From assembly GCA_963835685.1 (NCBI GenBank), contig CAWIGI010000010.1, positions 62,001 to 126,000 of the forward strand: DNA of 64,000 nt, in the 5' to 3' direction. The notes below the pieces were generated by a model, which was given only the letters and a program-made list of their open reading frames with translations, searched no databases and was not told the DNA's origin. The DNA is from DATAGF01 sp963835685 (GTDB lineage Bacteria > Actinomycetota > Thermoleophilia > Miltoncostaeales > Miltoncostaeaceae). The position numbers and the translations under genes were made by a program. Shown here in pieces: positions 35,816 through 43,583 of the stretch; the first letter of the stretch is position 1, and the number at the start of each line of letters is the position of its first letter.

Positions 35816-36922
35816 CTAGTACTGCATGGCGCTCTCGCCGAGGGCCGCCCAGACGTCCAGCTTGGTGCGGACGCGCTTGATGACCTCGTCGGTGAACTCG
35901 TCGGTGCCGGCGTGGCCGCCGAGGTCGGCGGTGCGGACGTCCTCGGCAATCGCCTCGAGCGCCCCCTCGAAGATGGCCCGCGAGACCACCGAGGCGTGCT
36001 CGTCCTGCATGTAGGGGAGGACCGAGGCGCCGGCGAGGATCATCGCCAGCGGGTTGGCGACGTTCTTGCCCTGGAGCGTCGGCGCCGTCCCGTGGGGGGC
36101 CTCGGCGATCACCGCCGACGCCCGGAAGTCGTCGTCGAAGGCCAGCAGCTGCGACTCCGCCCCCGCGATCGAGCCGAACAGCTGCAGCACCATGTCGGAG
36201 AGACAGTCGCCGTCGCGGTTGAGCGCCGGCACGACCAGGGCGTCCCCGGTGTGGCTGATCAGCGCGGCGTAGAGGGCGTCGATCAGCATCGGCCGGTAGC
36301 GCACGTCCGGGTGGCGGGCGGCGGCAGCGTCGAGCTCCTCCTTCAGCATCCCCTCGTAGACCGGCGAGACGGTCCACTTGGGTCCGCCGAAGACCGTGGC
36401 GTGCATGCGCCGGGCCCGCAGGAACGAGAACTCCGCCACCGCCCGGCAGGTGCGGCGCGAGATGCGCTCGACGCGGCAGGCCACCTCGTCGTCGCCGTCG
36501 GCCTCGCGGTACTCGCGCGCGTTGTAGGCGTCGTCGACGGCCATCCGCACGATCGAGATCGGCGCGTGGATGCCGCCGATGGGCCGCACGCCGGAGAGCC
36601 GGCGGCCGCTGCGGATGATGACCTTGGCGCCGATGGCCTCGCGCAGGAGGGCGTTAGGGCTGCCGACGTCCCCGGCGCCCTCGGGGGTGATGGTGGCGGC
36701 CTTGAGGCCGAAGCCGTGGGTCACGACCGCCTCGGCGGCCGCGAAGACGGCCTGGTTGCGGGTGCGGCGCCGGTTCTCGAGCGACAGGTCGTGGCGCTCG
36801 AGCTCCAGCGGCAGGCCCGTGACGTCCGGGTGGAGGACCCGGAGCGCCTCCTCGAGCAGCTCCTGGCCGGTCTGGTCGCCCTCCATCACCACGATGGTCC
36901 GCGACCGGGTCAGGTCGGCCAC
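35816..36922 (-). CDS. Isocitrate/isopropylmalate dehydrogenase family protein
   Basis: The 368-residue product has the family's ALLREAIGAKVIIRSGRRLS-type substrate loop, DALYAALI with VVPALNRDGDCLSDMVLQLF (metal Asp region), and the NAD(P) loop AEAPHGTAPTLQGKNVANPL. It could be an isocitrate or another β-decarboxylating dehydrogenase; the cofactor is not decided. GTG 36922 overlaps the upstream stop by 13 bases. There is an N-terminal VVMEGDQTGQE in place of the usual GDGIGPE. Confidence 0.85.
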   Translation of the reverse strand: MADLTRSRTIVVMEGDQTGQELLEEALRVLHPDVTGLPLELERHDLSLENRRRTRNQAVFAAAEAVVTHGFGLKAATITPEGAGDVGSPNALLREAIGAKVIIRSGRRLSGVRPIGGIHAPISIVRMAVDDAYNAREYREADGDDEVACRVERISRRTCRAVAEFSFLRARRMHATVFGGPKWTVSPVYEGMLKEELDAAAARHPDVRYRPMLIDALYAALISHTGDALVVPALNRDGDCLSDMVLQLFGSIAGAESQLLAFDDDFRASAVIAEAPHGTAPTLQGKNVANPLAMILAGASVLPYMQDEHASVVSRAIFEGALEAIAEDVRTADLGGHAGTDEFTDEVIKRVRTKLDVWAALGESAMQY

Positions 36923-37209
36923 GGTCCGGACTCCTCCATCGCGTAGAGGCGCACGCGCGGCGCCTTCCCCTGGCGCTCCTCCAGGAGCGAGATCTGCGCC
37001 CGGGCGGCCGGTCGCTCCGCGAACCCCTCCGCGTCCTCGCGCCGCTCCCACTCGGCCAGGCAGCCGTACTCGCCCGCGTCGGCGTCGAGGAACAGCACGT
37101 GGCGGCGGCAGCCGGCGGCCGCGGCGGCGAGCCGCTCCGCGAACCCGCGCGCCTCGTCGGCCGTGCCGGGGCCCAGCCGGAACGAGATCTCGGTGCCGTA
37201 GAGGGTCAT
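36910..37209 (-). CDS. Small α/β-barrel protein coupled to the IDH-type gene
   Basis: The 99-aa product begins MTLYGTEISFRLGPGTADEA and continues FAERLAAAAAGCRRHVLFLD, YGCLAEWERREDAEGFAERP. The βαβ pattern with CLAEWE is like antibiotic-biosynthesis-monooxygenase barrels. ATG 37209. It overlaps the dehydrogenase gene by 13 bases on the same strand, so both are probably made together. Activity unknown. Confidence 0.68.
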   Translation of the reverse strand: MTLYGTEISFRLGPGTADEARGFAERLAAAAAGCRRHVLFLDADAGEYGCLAEWERREDAEGFAERPAARAQISLLEERQGKAPRVRLYAMEESGPWPT

Positions 37210-37263
37210 CCGACACGGCAGGGTAGCGGCGGCGGCGCCGTGCGGGGCCGCTAGGATCGGCCC

Positions 37264-38256
37264 ATGCGCTACCGGACCCTCCCCCGCACCGACGTGTCGG
37301 TCTCGGAGATCGGCTTCGGCGTCTGGACGCTCGCCACCGGCTGGTGGGGCGACAGGGACGACCGCGAGGCCGTCGCCCTGCTGCGGGCGGCGCTCGAGCG
37401 GGGCATCACGCTCTACGACACCGCCGACTCGTACGGCAACGGCCGCGGCGAGACCATCCTCGCCGAGGCCTTCGCCGGCCGGCGGGACGAGGTCGTCTAC
37501 TCCACCAAGGTCGGCTACGACTGGTACTCGCACACCGGCCCGCGCGGTCAGCGCGAGCTGCCCCACGACTGGTCCCCCGCGTTCGTGCGGCGCTCGTGCG
37601 AGCGCAGCCTCGAGCGGCTCGGCACCGACCGCATCGACGTCTACCAGCTCCACAACCCGCGGATGGACGCGATCCGCTCGGACGAGCTGTTCGCGACGCT
37701 CGAGGACCTGGCGCGCGAGGGCAAGGTGCGCACGTACGGCGTGTCGCTGGGCCCCAAGATCGGCTGGCGCGACGAGGGGCTCGCGGCGCTCTCGCGCCGC
37801 CCGATCACGTCGCTGACCATGATCCACAACGTCCTGGAGCAGGAGCCGGGGCGCGACCTCATCGACGGCGCGCGCGACGCGGGCACCGGCCTGTTCGTGC
37901 GGGTGCCCCACTCCTCGGGGATGCTCGAGGGCAAGTACACGGCCGAGACCACCTTCCCGCCGGGCGACCACCGCAGCCACCGGCCGCGCTCGTGGCTGAT
38001 CGAGGGCCTGCAGAAGATCGAGACGCTGCGCTTCCTCACCGACGAGCGCCCCCACACCCTGGGGCAGGCCGCGCTCAAGTGGCTGCTCGCCGAGCCGCTG
38101 GTGATGACGACGCTGCCGAACATCTACTCGCTGGAGCAGCTCGACGAGTTCGCGGCCGCGCCGGACCTCCCGGACCTGGCCGAGGAGGACCTCGCGCGCG
38201 TCTCCGAGCTCTACGCCGAGAACTTCGGCGTCGTCCCGGAGCCCGCGACCGCCTAG
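37264..38256 (+). CDS. Aldo/keto reductase
   Basis: The 330-aa TIM-barrel NADPH oxidoreductase has the catalytic tetrad D52 and Y57 (YDTADSYGNG), K82 (YSTKVGYDW) and H130 (VYQLHNP). SLGPKIGWRDE follows. The C-terminal residues ARVSELYAENFGVVPEPATA lie in the 53-bp sequence that recurs at 45646-45698. The gene end looks intact, but the last ~20 codons may come from an inserted element. Confidence 0.93.
   Translation: MRYRTLPRTDVSVSEIGFGVWTLATGWWGDRDDREAVALLRAALERGITLYDTADSYGNGRGETILAEAFAGRRDEVVYSTKVGYDWYSHTGPRGQRELPHDWSPAFVRRSCERSLERLGTDRIDVYQLHNPRMDAIRSDELFATLEDLAREGKVRTYGVSLGPKIGWRDEGLAALSRRPITSLTMIHNVLEQEPGRDLIDGARDAGTGLFVRVPHSSGMLEGKYTAETTFPPGDHRSHRPRSWLIEGLQKIETLRFLTDERPHTLGQAALKWLLAEPLVMTTLPNIYSLEQLDEFAAAPDLPDLAEEDLARVSELYAENFGVVPEPATA
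38195..38247 (+). repeat. Left 53-bp direct repeat (end of the AKR gene)
   Basis: This is identical by eye to 45646-45698, 7,451 bases downstream in the same orientation. It encodes RVSELYAENFGVVPEPA. Nine more bases to the stop codon match with three differences. Boundary of the proposed island, attL-like. Confidence 0.85.
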
Positions 38257-38314
38257 CTGGCGTGCCCACGCACGTTCCGAACGCCTGAGAGGTAGTCCGG
38301 GCTTCCCGAGAGGC

Positions 38315-38600
38315 TGTGGTTGTCTGACGCTCACGACCTCCGGGAGGTCCGGATGCAGCACCCTCAGGCCAGGCTCACGCTGCGCGGTCGCCTCGAGCTG
38401 GTGCTCTTCGTCGAGCACCGGGGAGCCGGCTTCCGCGCCGCGGCCACGGCCTTCAGATGCAGCCTCGCGACGGCCTTCGAGTGGGTGAGGCACTGGCGGG
38501 CCGCCTCGCTCGCCGAGCGCCGGGGACTGGCCTGCCTGGCCGATCGCTCCTCGCCCACGCCGCTCACCGCGCCTCATGAACGCCCTCGACCAGGCCCGCC
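38315..38600 (+). mobile_element. IS481-like insertion sequence remnant
   Basis: The sequence TGTGGTTGTCTGACG at 38315 resembles an IS481-type end. ATG 38353 opens MQHPQARLTLRGRLELVLFV, FRAAATAFRCSLATAFEWVR and RRGLACLADRSSPTP: the helix-turn-helix and LADRSS pattern of IS481-family transposases. Family similarity fades after about 75 codons. The DDE catalytic part is missing, so the element is dead. 38600-38682 holds nothing recognisable. Confidence 0.55.
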
Positions 38601-38682
38601 CGGCCGCGGCGGGGCTCGACGAACTCGAGCCGCCAGTAGGCTCAGGAGACGGGAGACGTCCCCCGCGGCCGCCGGGCGCGGC

Positions 38683-39258
38683 TCAGGTCGTCAGCGCCGC
38701 GACGAGCAGAGCCACGGCGAGCAGACCGACAACCGCCACCACCACGACGTTTACGCGCAACGCGGCCGTGAGGAGGCGGGCGCGATCCGGTTGGGGATCC
38801 TCCCCGGGCGACTCCGGCGGGGCCGACGCCTCGCCGGCTTCGGGTGGACCGCCCGCCGACTTCGACGCCGGCGCCGGGGGCTGCCGCCATGCGACCGCGC
38901 CGCCGAGTATCCCGATGATGAGGGCGTTCAGGCTGACGTGCTCACGGTCGGCGATCCGGGCGAGATCGCCGTGGAGAGTCTGAGGCATCCGGACCAGGAG
39001 CCGCCCGCTGTGAGTCGCGGCTTCCCGCGGCGGTGGGATCGGCCGGTCGTGCTTGAGCGCGTCGGCGATCCAATCCGCCATGGCCGCCCGGGCAGCCGCG
39101 AGCGCCTCGCCCTCCGTCCGCGCCCGAACCTCGCACCCGGGGAGATCCACGACCTGCGCGCTCCACCGCATTCCGTCCTCGCCGCCGCGGCGGACGACGG
39201 CGACCTCGTAGGGCAGGTCGAGGTACCGGCTCACGTCTGACCGCGGCTGAGTGGCCAT
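38683..39258 (-). CDS. HicB-like/ribbon-helix-helix protein with C-terminal membrane anchor
   Basis: The 191-aa product has three parts. Residues ~12-78 are HicB-like (YLDLPYEVAVVRRG, RWSAQVVDLPGCEVRARTEG, EALAAARAAMADWIADAL). Residues ~85-125 form a ribbon-helix-helix (GRLLVRMPQTLHGDLARIAD, HVSLNALIIGILGGAVAWR). After a Pro/Ser-rich linker, residues ~162-190 are one hydrophobic helix (LRVNVVVVAVVGLLAVALLV). HicB antitoxins normally pair with HicA and are soluble; no HicA is adjacent. The anchor would place its DNA-binding part at the membrane. ATG 39258; divergent from the surface genes. Confidence 0.78.
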   Translation of the reverse strand: MATQPRSDVSRYLDLPYEVAVVRRGGEDGMRWSAQVVDLPGCEVRARTEGEALAAARAAMADWIADALKHDRPIPPPREAATHSGRLLVRMPQTLHGDLARIADREHVSLNALIIGILGGAVAWRQPPAPASKSAGGPPEAGEASAPPESPGEDPQPDRARLLTAALRVNVVVVAVVGLLAVALLVAALTT

Positions 39259-39394
39259 TCTCGAAAATGTATGCCGTCGCCGCCCGCCGCACAAACCCCG
39301 GTGGACCGCCGGGCCGTGGCGCCTGCCAGCCGGCGCGGAACGGCCGGCTCCGAGCCCGCCGGCCGGCGCCCTCGGGGCAGCCGGTGAAAAACAA

Positions 39395-39447
39395 ATTCAC
39401 ACTTCCTCGATATACGTATTGACGCCGCCGCGTGAATGGGTGTGAAT
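39395..39447. promoter_or_regulatory. AT-rich divergent control region with inverted repeat
   Basis: ATTCACAC (39395-39402) and GTGTGAAT (39440-39447) are perfect inverted copies 37 bases apart, between the HicB-type gene and the first surface-protein gene. TTGACG at 39419-39424 could be a -35 element. It is a candidate operator or promoter; no protein is shown to bind. Confidence 0.45.
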
Positions 39448-39459
39448 ACGAGTGGAGCA

Positions 39460-40956
39460 ATGCCGATTCACCACTCCTCATCCCACCCGTTGCCACCAGC
39501 CCGGCCTGGCGCGCCGACCACGCGCGGCGACCTGCCGGCCGCACGCCTCTGCCTCTGGCCGTGGGTCGCGCTGCTCGCGACCCTGATGGCCCTCGTCGTG
39601 GCGAGCCCTGCGCTCGCGAACGAGGAAGTACCTGCAAATCCGGTAGTATCAGAACAGGTTGAGCCAGTTGGTATCACCGCCCCGGCGGAGGACGCGGTGC
39701 CGCTTCCCGGAACCGGGGCCGGTGGCGGTGAACCGGTCGTCTCCGCGGGCGGGGGCGGGTCCACGCCAGCCGATGCCATCGCCACGGCGACAGACATCTC
39801 AGGTGATATTACGTTGCCGCGGACGGATATCACTTCCGAACCGGCGGTCGATGTTTTACCTGCGAATGACACTTCGGGTGTCGTCACTGATCAGCATGGG
39901 TCGGCGCCCTCGCCGGGTGAGGCGACGAACGGGGCGGCGCCGCCCGCGGCGACCCACATGCCGGCCGCCTCCCTCTCCGCAGAGGGGGCCGACGTTCCTC
40001 CGAACGCCGTCCTGCCCGCCGTCGAGGCGCAGCAGGCTCCGCAGGGACCCCCCGCGGGGACCACGCCGCTGAACGTCGCGGAAGCCTCGTCAGCGGCCGG
40101 AGGAGGCCCGGAGGCGCCGATCGCCGCCGAGGTCCCCACGACGGTCGCGACGACGCCGGCCACCCCGGCCAACGTCAACGTCAGCGTCCGGGTGTTCAGC
40201 CCCGGCGATAACGGCCCGGTCGTGCAGACCGTGGCCTCGGGGGCGCCTGGCGCAGGCCCGCCTTCGGGCGCGACGCCCGCGGCCTCCGCGGCCGTCGCCG
40301 CGTACGTGGTGCCGGCGGTCTGGAACTGGACCTGGAGCTGGACGTGGACGGCCGGCGACGGCCCGGCCTGCGACTCCCCGGGGGCAGCCGCCGGCCCCGG
40401 CTCGGCAGGACCCGGTGGGACGTGGAACTGGACGTGGAACTGGTCGTGCGCGGCTCCAAGGCTTCCGATCGCCTGGCCTCGGCTGGCCGGCGACCTTTCC
40501 ACCATCGCGACCGTGACGCCCCCGGCGACGGAAATCGTGTCCGATGCGCTCGCGGCCACCGATCCGCCCTCCCCCCGGACCTCGACGACCAGGGCGGTGC
40601 CCAGCCGCCGCGCCGCGCCCGCGCCGGTCCTCGACTGGCGCGATGGCGCCACGCTCGCGCCCGACGCGGTGATATCACCGCCACGCGAGCCACCCGTCGC
40701 CGCGTCCGCGCCCCCACCGCCGCGGCCGGCCGCGGTTCAGGCCGACCCACCGTACTCATTCGTTCAGCATCTCACCTCTCCGGCGGTCAGCGCCGCCGCG
40801 GGCGGCGCCGCCGGCGCCGGCGCGGCGGGCCTCGCCATCGCAGCCGTCCTCTTCGCTTTCGCGCTCCTCTCGCCGGGGACCATCTCCTGGTCCGCCGCGG
40901 CGCTCGCCGTGCGCCGCCCGAGCCCGGAGAGGGCCCGGCTCGAGCGACCGGGATAG
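39460..40956 (+). CDS. Membrane-anchored surface protein with Trp-rich repeats and one SPGDNG motif
   Basis: ATG 39460 is chosen (GGAG 4-5 bases upstream; ATG 39436 lies in the inverted repeat). The 498-aa product has a signal-like segment at ~30-54 (WVALLATLMALVVASPALA), a long Pro/Ala/Thr-rich part, and near 247 a unit NVSVRVFSPGDNGPVVQTV that matches the repeats of the next protein. At ~288 and ~322 stand WNWTWSWTWT and WNWTWNWSC. A C-terminal helix (~457-477, AGLAIAAVLFAFALLSPG) with a basic tail (RRPSPERARLERPG) anchors it. No sortase signal. Function unknown; fibre partner inferred. Confidence 0.75.
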   Translation: MPIHHSSSHPLPPARPGAPTTRGDLPAARLCLWPWVALLATLMALVVASPALANEEVPANPVVSEQVEPVGITAPAEDAVPLPGTGAGGGEPVVSAGGGGSTPADAIATATDISGDITLPRTDITSEPAVDVLPANDTSGVVTDQHGSAPSPGEATNGAAPPAATHMPAASLSAEGADVPPNAVLPAVEAQQAPQGPPAGTTPLNVAEASSAAGGGPEAPIAAEVPTTVATTPATPANVNVSVRVFSPGDNGPVVQTVASGAPGAGPPSGATPAASAAVAAYVVPAVWNWTWSWTWTAGDGPACDSPGAAAGPGSAGPGGTWNWTWNWSCAAPRLPIAWPRLAGDLSTIATVTPPATEIVSDALAATDPPSPRTSTTRAVPSRRAAPAPVLDWRDGATLAPDAVISPPREPPVAASAPPPPRPAAVQADPPYSFVQHLTSPAVSAAAGGAAGAGAAGLAIAAVLFAFALLSPGTISWSAAALAVRRPSPERARLERPG

Positions 40957-40972
40957 GGCGTCCTCGGACGCC
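40957..40972 (+). terminator. Small hairpin after the anchored surface gene
   Basis: GGCGTC (40957-40962) pairs with GACGCC (40967-40972) around a CTCG loop, just after the stop codon at 40956. It is the first of two hairpins in a 69-base gap. Termination or mRNA 3'-end protection are both possible. Confidence 0.4.
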
Positions 40973-40979
40973 ATGTCCC

Positions 40980-41003
40980 GATCCGGGCGTCATCGCCCGG
41001 ATC
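40980..41003 (+). promoter_or_regulatory. Perfect 10-bp hairpin before the repeat-protein gene
   Basis: GATCCGGGCG (40980-40989), loop TCAT, CGCCCGGATC (40994-41003). It lies 23 bases before ATG 41026 and ahead of the ribosome site AAGGAG. It may be a partial terminator or a stabiliser raising the level of the downstream message. No T-run follows. Confidence 0.5.
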
Positions 41004-41025
41004 TCGTGTCGAGCAAGGAGCATCC

Positions 41026-43431
41026 ATGCAGCGCTTCAAGCGCGCGCTGATCGGAGGGGCGCTCTGCCTCCTCCTCTCAGCCGGCGCGGGCACCGCGATG
41101 GCGAGCCCCGGCGAGCAGGCCGTGGGCCAGACGGCCCAGAGCCAGCAGTCGGCCACCTCGTCCGCGACGTCCACGCAGACCAACCCGACCAACGAGAACA
41201 TCGCGGTCCGGATCCACAGCCCCGGCGACGACGGCTCGGTCACCCAGACCAACGCCGCGGTGGCCGCGGCGCCCGCGGTGAACGCCAACGCGACCGACCA
41301 GTCCGCCAGCCAGCAGCAGTCCGGCGGCGGCGGCACGCAGGCGGCCGGCCAGACGGCCAAGAGCGACCAGGACGCCGACGCGACCGCCGAGGCGACCCAG
41401 AAGAACCCGACCAACAAGAACGTGTCGGTCCGCATCGGGAGCCCGGGCGACGGCGGCTCGGTCACCCAGACGAACGCCGCGGTGGCCGCGGCGCCCGCGG
41501 TGAACGCCAACGCGACCGGCCAGTCCGCCAGCCAGCAGCAGTCCGGCGGCGGCGGCACGCAGGCGGCCGGCCAGACGGCCAAGAGCGACCAGGACGCCGA
41601 CGCGACCGCCGAGGCGACCCAGAAGAACCCGACCAACAAGAACGTGTCGGTCCGGATCCACAGCCCCGGCGACGACGGTGACGTGACGCAGACCAACGCG
41701 TCCGTGGCCCTGGCCCCGGCGATCAACCTCAACGGGACCAACCAGTCCGCCACCCAGAGCCAGGGCTACGGCTCGGGCGGCGGGGGCGTGCAGGCGATCG
41801 GCCAGGAGGCCAAGAGCGACCAGTACGCCGACGCCGACGCCACCTCGAAGCAGTCCGGCGCGACCAACAGCAACACCCCCGTCCGGATCGGCAGCCCCGG
41901 CGACGACGGCTCGGTGAGCCAGACCAACCTCTCGCTGGCCGGCGCGCTCGCGCTCAACGCCAACGAGACCAACCAGGCCGCGTCCCAGCAGCAGGGCTAC
42001 GACGGCAAGGACAAGTACGGCGACAAGCCCAAGGACGACGGCAAGCGCAAGCACGACGACAAGGACAAGTACGGCGACAAGCCCAAGGACGACGGCTACT
42101 CCGGCGGCGGCGTGCAGGCGATCGGCCAGACGGCCAAGAACGACCAGGACGCCTTCGCCGACGCCACGTCGAAGCAGTACGACCCGACCAACAGCAACAC
42201 CCCGGTCCGGATCGGCAGCCGCGGCGACGACGGTGACGTGACGCAGACCAACGCGTCCGTGGCCCTGGCCCCGGCGATCAACCTCAACGGGACCAACCAG
42301 TCCGCCACCCAGAGCCAGGGCTACGGCTCGGGCGGCGGGGGCGTGCAGGCGATCGGCCAGGAGGCCAAGAGCGACCAGTACGCCGACGCCGACGCCACCT
42401 CGAAGCAGTCCGGCGCGACCAACAGCAACACCCCCGTCCGGATCGGCAGCCCCGGCGACGACGGCTCGGTGAGCCAGACCAACCTCTCGCTGGCCGGCGC
42501 GCTCGCGCTCAACGCCAACGAGACCAACCAGGCCGCGTCCCAGCAGCAGGGCTACGACGGCAAGGACAAGTACGGCGACAAGCCCAAGGACGACGGCAAG
42601 CGCAAGCACGACGACAAGGACAAGTACGGCGACAAGCCCAAGGACGACGGCTACTCCGGCGGCGGCGTGCAGGCGATCGGCCAGACGGCCAAGAACGACC
42701 AGGACGCCTTCGCCGACGCCACGTCGAAGCAGTACGACCCGACCAACAGCAACACCCCGGTCCGGATCGGCAGCCGCGGCGACGACGGTGACGTGACGCA
42801 GACCAACGCGTCCGTGGCCCTGGCCCCGGCGATCAACCTCAACGGGACCAACCAGTCCGCCACCCAGAGCCAGGGCTACGGCTCGGGCGGCGGGGGCGTG
42901 CAGGCGATCGGCCAGGAGGCCAAGAGCGACCAGTACGCCGACGCCGACGCCACCTCGAAGCAGTCCGGCGCGACCAACAGCAACACCCCCGTCCGGATCG
43001 GCAGCCCCGGCGACGACGGCTCGGTGAGCCAGACCAACCTCTCGCTGGCCGGCGCGCTCGCGCTCAACGCCAACGAGACCAACCAGGCCGCGTCCCAGCA
43101 GCAGGGCTACGACGGCAAGGACAAGTACGGCGACAAGCCCAAGGACGACGGCAAGCGCAAGCACGACGACAAGGACAAGTACGGCGACAAGCCCAAGGAC
43201 GACGGCTACTCCGGCGGCGGCGTGCAGGCGATCGGCCAGACGGCCAAGAACGACCAGGACGCCTTCGCCGACGCCACGTCGAAGCAGTACGACCCGACCA
43301 ACAGCAACACCCCGGTCCGGATCGGCAGCCGCGGCGACGACGGTGACGTGACGCAGACCAACGCGTCCGTGGCCCTGGCCCCGGCGATCAACCTCAACCT
43401 GCTCACGCAGTCCGCCACGCAGACCCAGTAA
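41026..43431 (+). CDS. Secreted 801-aa Gln/Asn-rich tandem-repeat protein (fibre candidate)
   Basis: ATG 41026 follows AAGGAGCATCC. A signal peptide (MQRFKRALIGGALCLLLSAG, cut near TAMAS) precedes nine units of 74-108 residues. Each has QAxGQxAKxDQ, then NxxVRIxSPGDDGxVxQTN, then NxNxTxQxAxQ. Alternate later units carry a Lys/Asp-rich insert (KDKYGDKPKDDG, twice per insert). The last unit is cut short at LNLLTQSATQTQ. There is no anchor, Cys or Trp. Regular Q/N spacing and Gly turns recall β-solenoid or curli-type amyloid repeats, though the spacing is not that of CsgA. I do not recognise an established name. Export by Sec is likely; assembly is unknown. Confidence 0.85.
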   Translation: MQRFKRALIGGALCLLLSAGAGTAMASPGEQAVGQTAQSQQSATSSATSTQTNPTNENIAVRIHSPGDDGSVTQTNAAVAAAPAVNANATDQSASQQQSGGGGTQAAGQTAKSDQDADATAEATQKNPTNKNVSVRIGSPGDGGSVTQTNAAVAAAPAVNANATGQSASQQQSGGGGTQAAGQTAKSDQDADATAEATQKNPTNKNVSVRIHSPGDDGDVTQTNASVALAPAINLNGTNQSATQSQGYGSGGGGVQAIGQEAKSDQYADADATSKQSGATNSNTPVRIGSPGDDGSVSQTNLSLAGALALNANETNQAASQQQGYDGKDKYGDKPKDDGKRKHDDKDKYGDKPKDDGYSGGGVQAIGQTAKNDQDAFADATSKQYDPTNSNTPVRIGSRGDDGDVTQTNASVALAPAINLNGTNQSATQSQGYGSGGGGVQAIGQEAKSDQYADADATSKQSGATNSNTPVRIGSPGDDGSVSQTNLSLAGALALNANETNQAASQQQGYDGKDKYGDKPKDDGKRKHDDKDKYGDKPKDDGYSGGGVQAIGQTAKNDQDAFADATSKQYDPTNSNTPVRIGSRGDDGDVTQTNASVALAPAINLNGTNQSATQSQGYGSGGGGVQAIGQEAKSDQYADADATSKQSGATNSNTPVRIGSPGDDGSVSQTNLSLAGALALNANETNQAASQQQGYDGKDKYGDKPKDDGKRKHDDKDKYGDKPKDDGYSGGGVQAIGQTAKNDQDAFADATSKQYDPTNSNTPVRIGSRGDDGDVTQTNASVALAPAINLNLLTQSATQTQ
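41667..43398 (+). repeat. Three apparently identical 555-bp tandem repeats plus a 57-bp partial copy
   Basis: Copies start at 41677, 42232 and 42787 (the GGTGACGTGACGCAG landmark), and a fourth partial copy runs 43342-43398. I see no base difference among the full copies. Each encodes one 77-aa and one 108-aa unit. The spacing is exactly in frame (185 codons). Near-identity at synonymous sites points to recent duplication or gene conversion; copy number may be misjudged in assembly. Confidence 0.9.
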
Positions 43432-43462
43432 GGAGGTGCGACACCGACGCCATAGCCCGGAG

Positions 43463-43495
43463 AGCCGCGATCGGTTCGACCTGATCGCGGCTTTG
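43463..43495 (+). terminator. Rho-independent-like terminator after the repeat-protein gene
   Basis: AGCCGCGATC (43463-43472) and GATCGCGGCT (43483-43492) form a perfect 10-bp stem with loop GGTTCGACCT, followed by TTG. It lies 31 bases after the stop. Confidence 0.65.
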
Positions 43496-43583
43496 CAAGC
43501 CCATGACAGGCCCAGGGGGACGTGCGCCTTTGACCGGCGCACGTTCCCCCGGGTACCGTCGCAGGAAAGTTAAGGTGAGCAGG

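Noticed and set aside
38315..38600. Active IS481 element
   Set aside because: Only the helix-turn-helix part is present, with no DDE domain and no right end found.
41677..43398. CRISPR-like array
   Set aside because: The periodic unit is 555 bp, codes for protein throughout, and has no short repeat/unique spacer pattern.
41077..43542. 821-codon open frame antisense to the 555-bp repeats
   Set aside because: It exists because the repeat has no stop in that frame; the composition is Val/Gly/Arg low complexity with no start signal.
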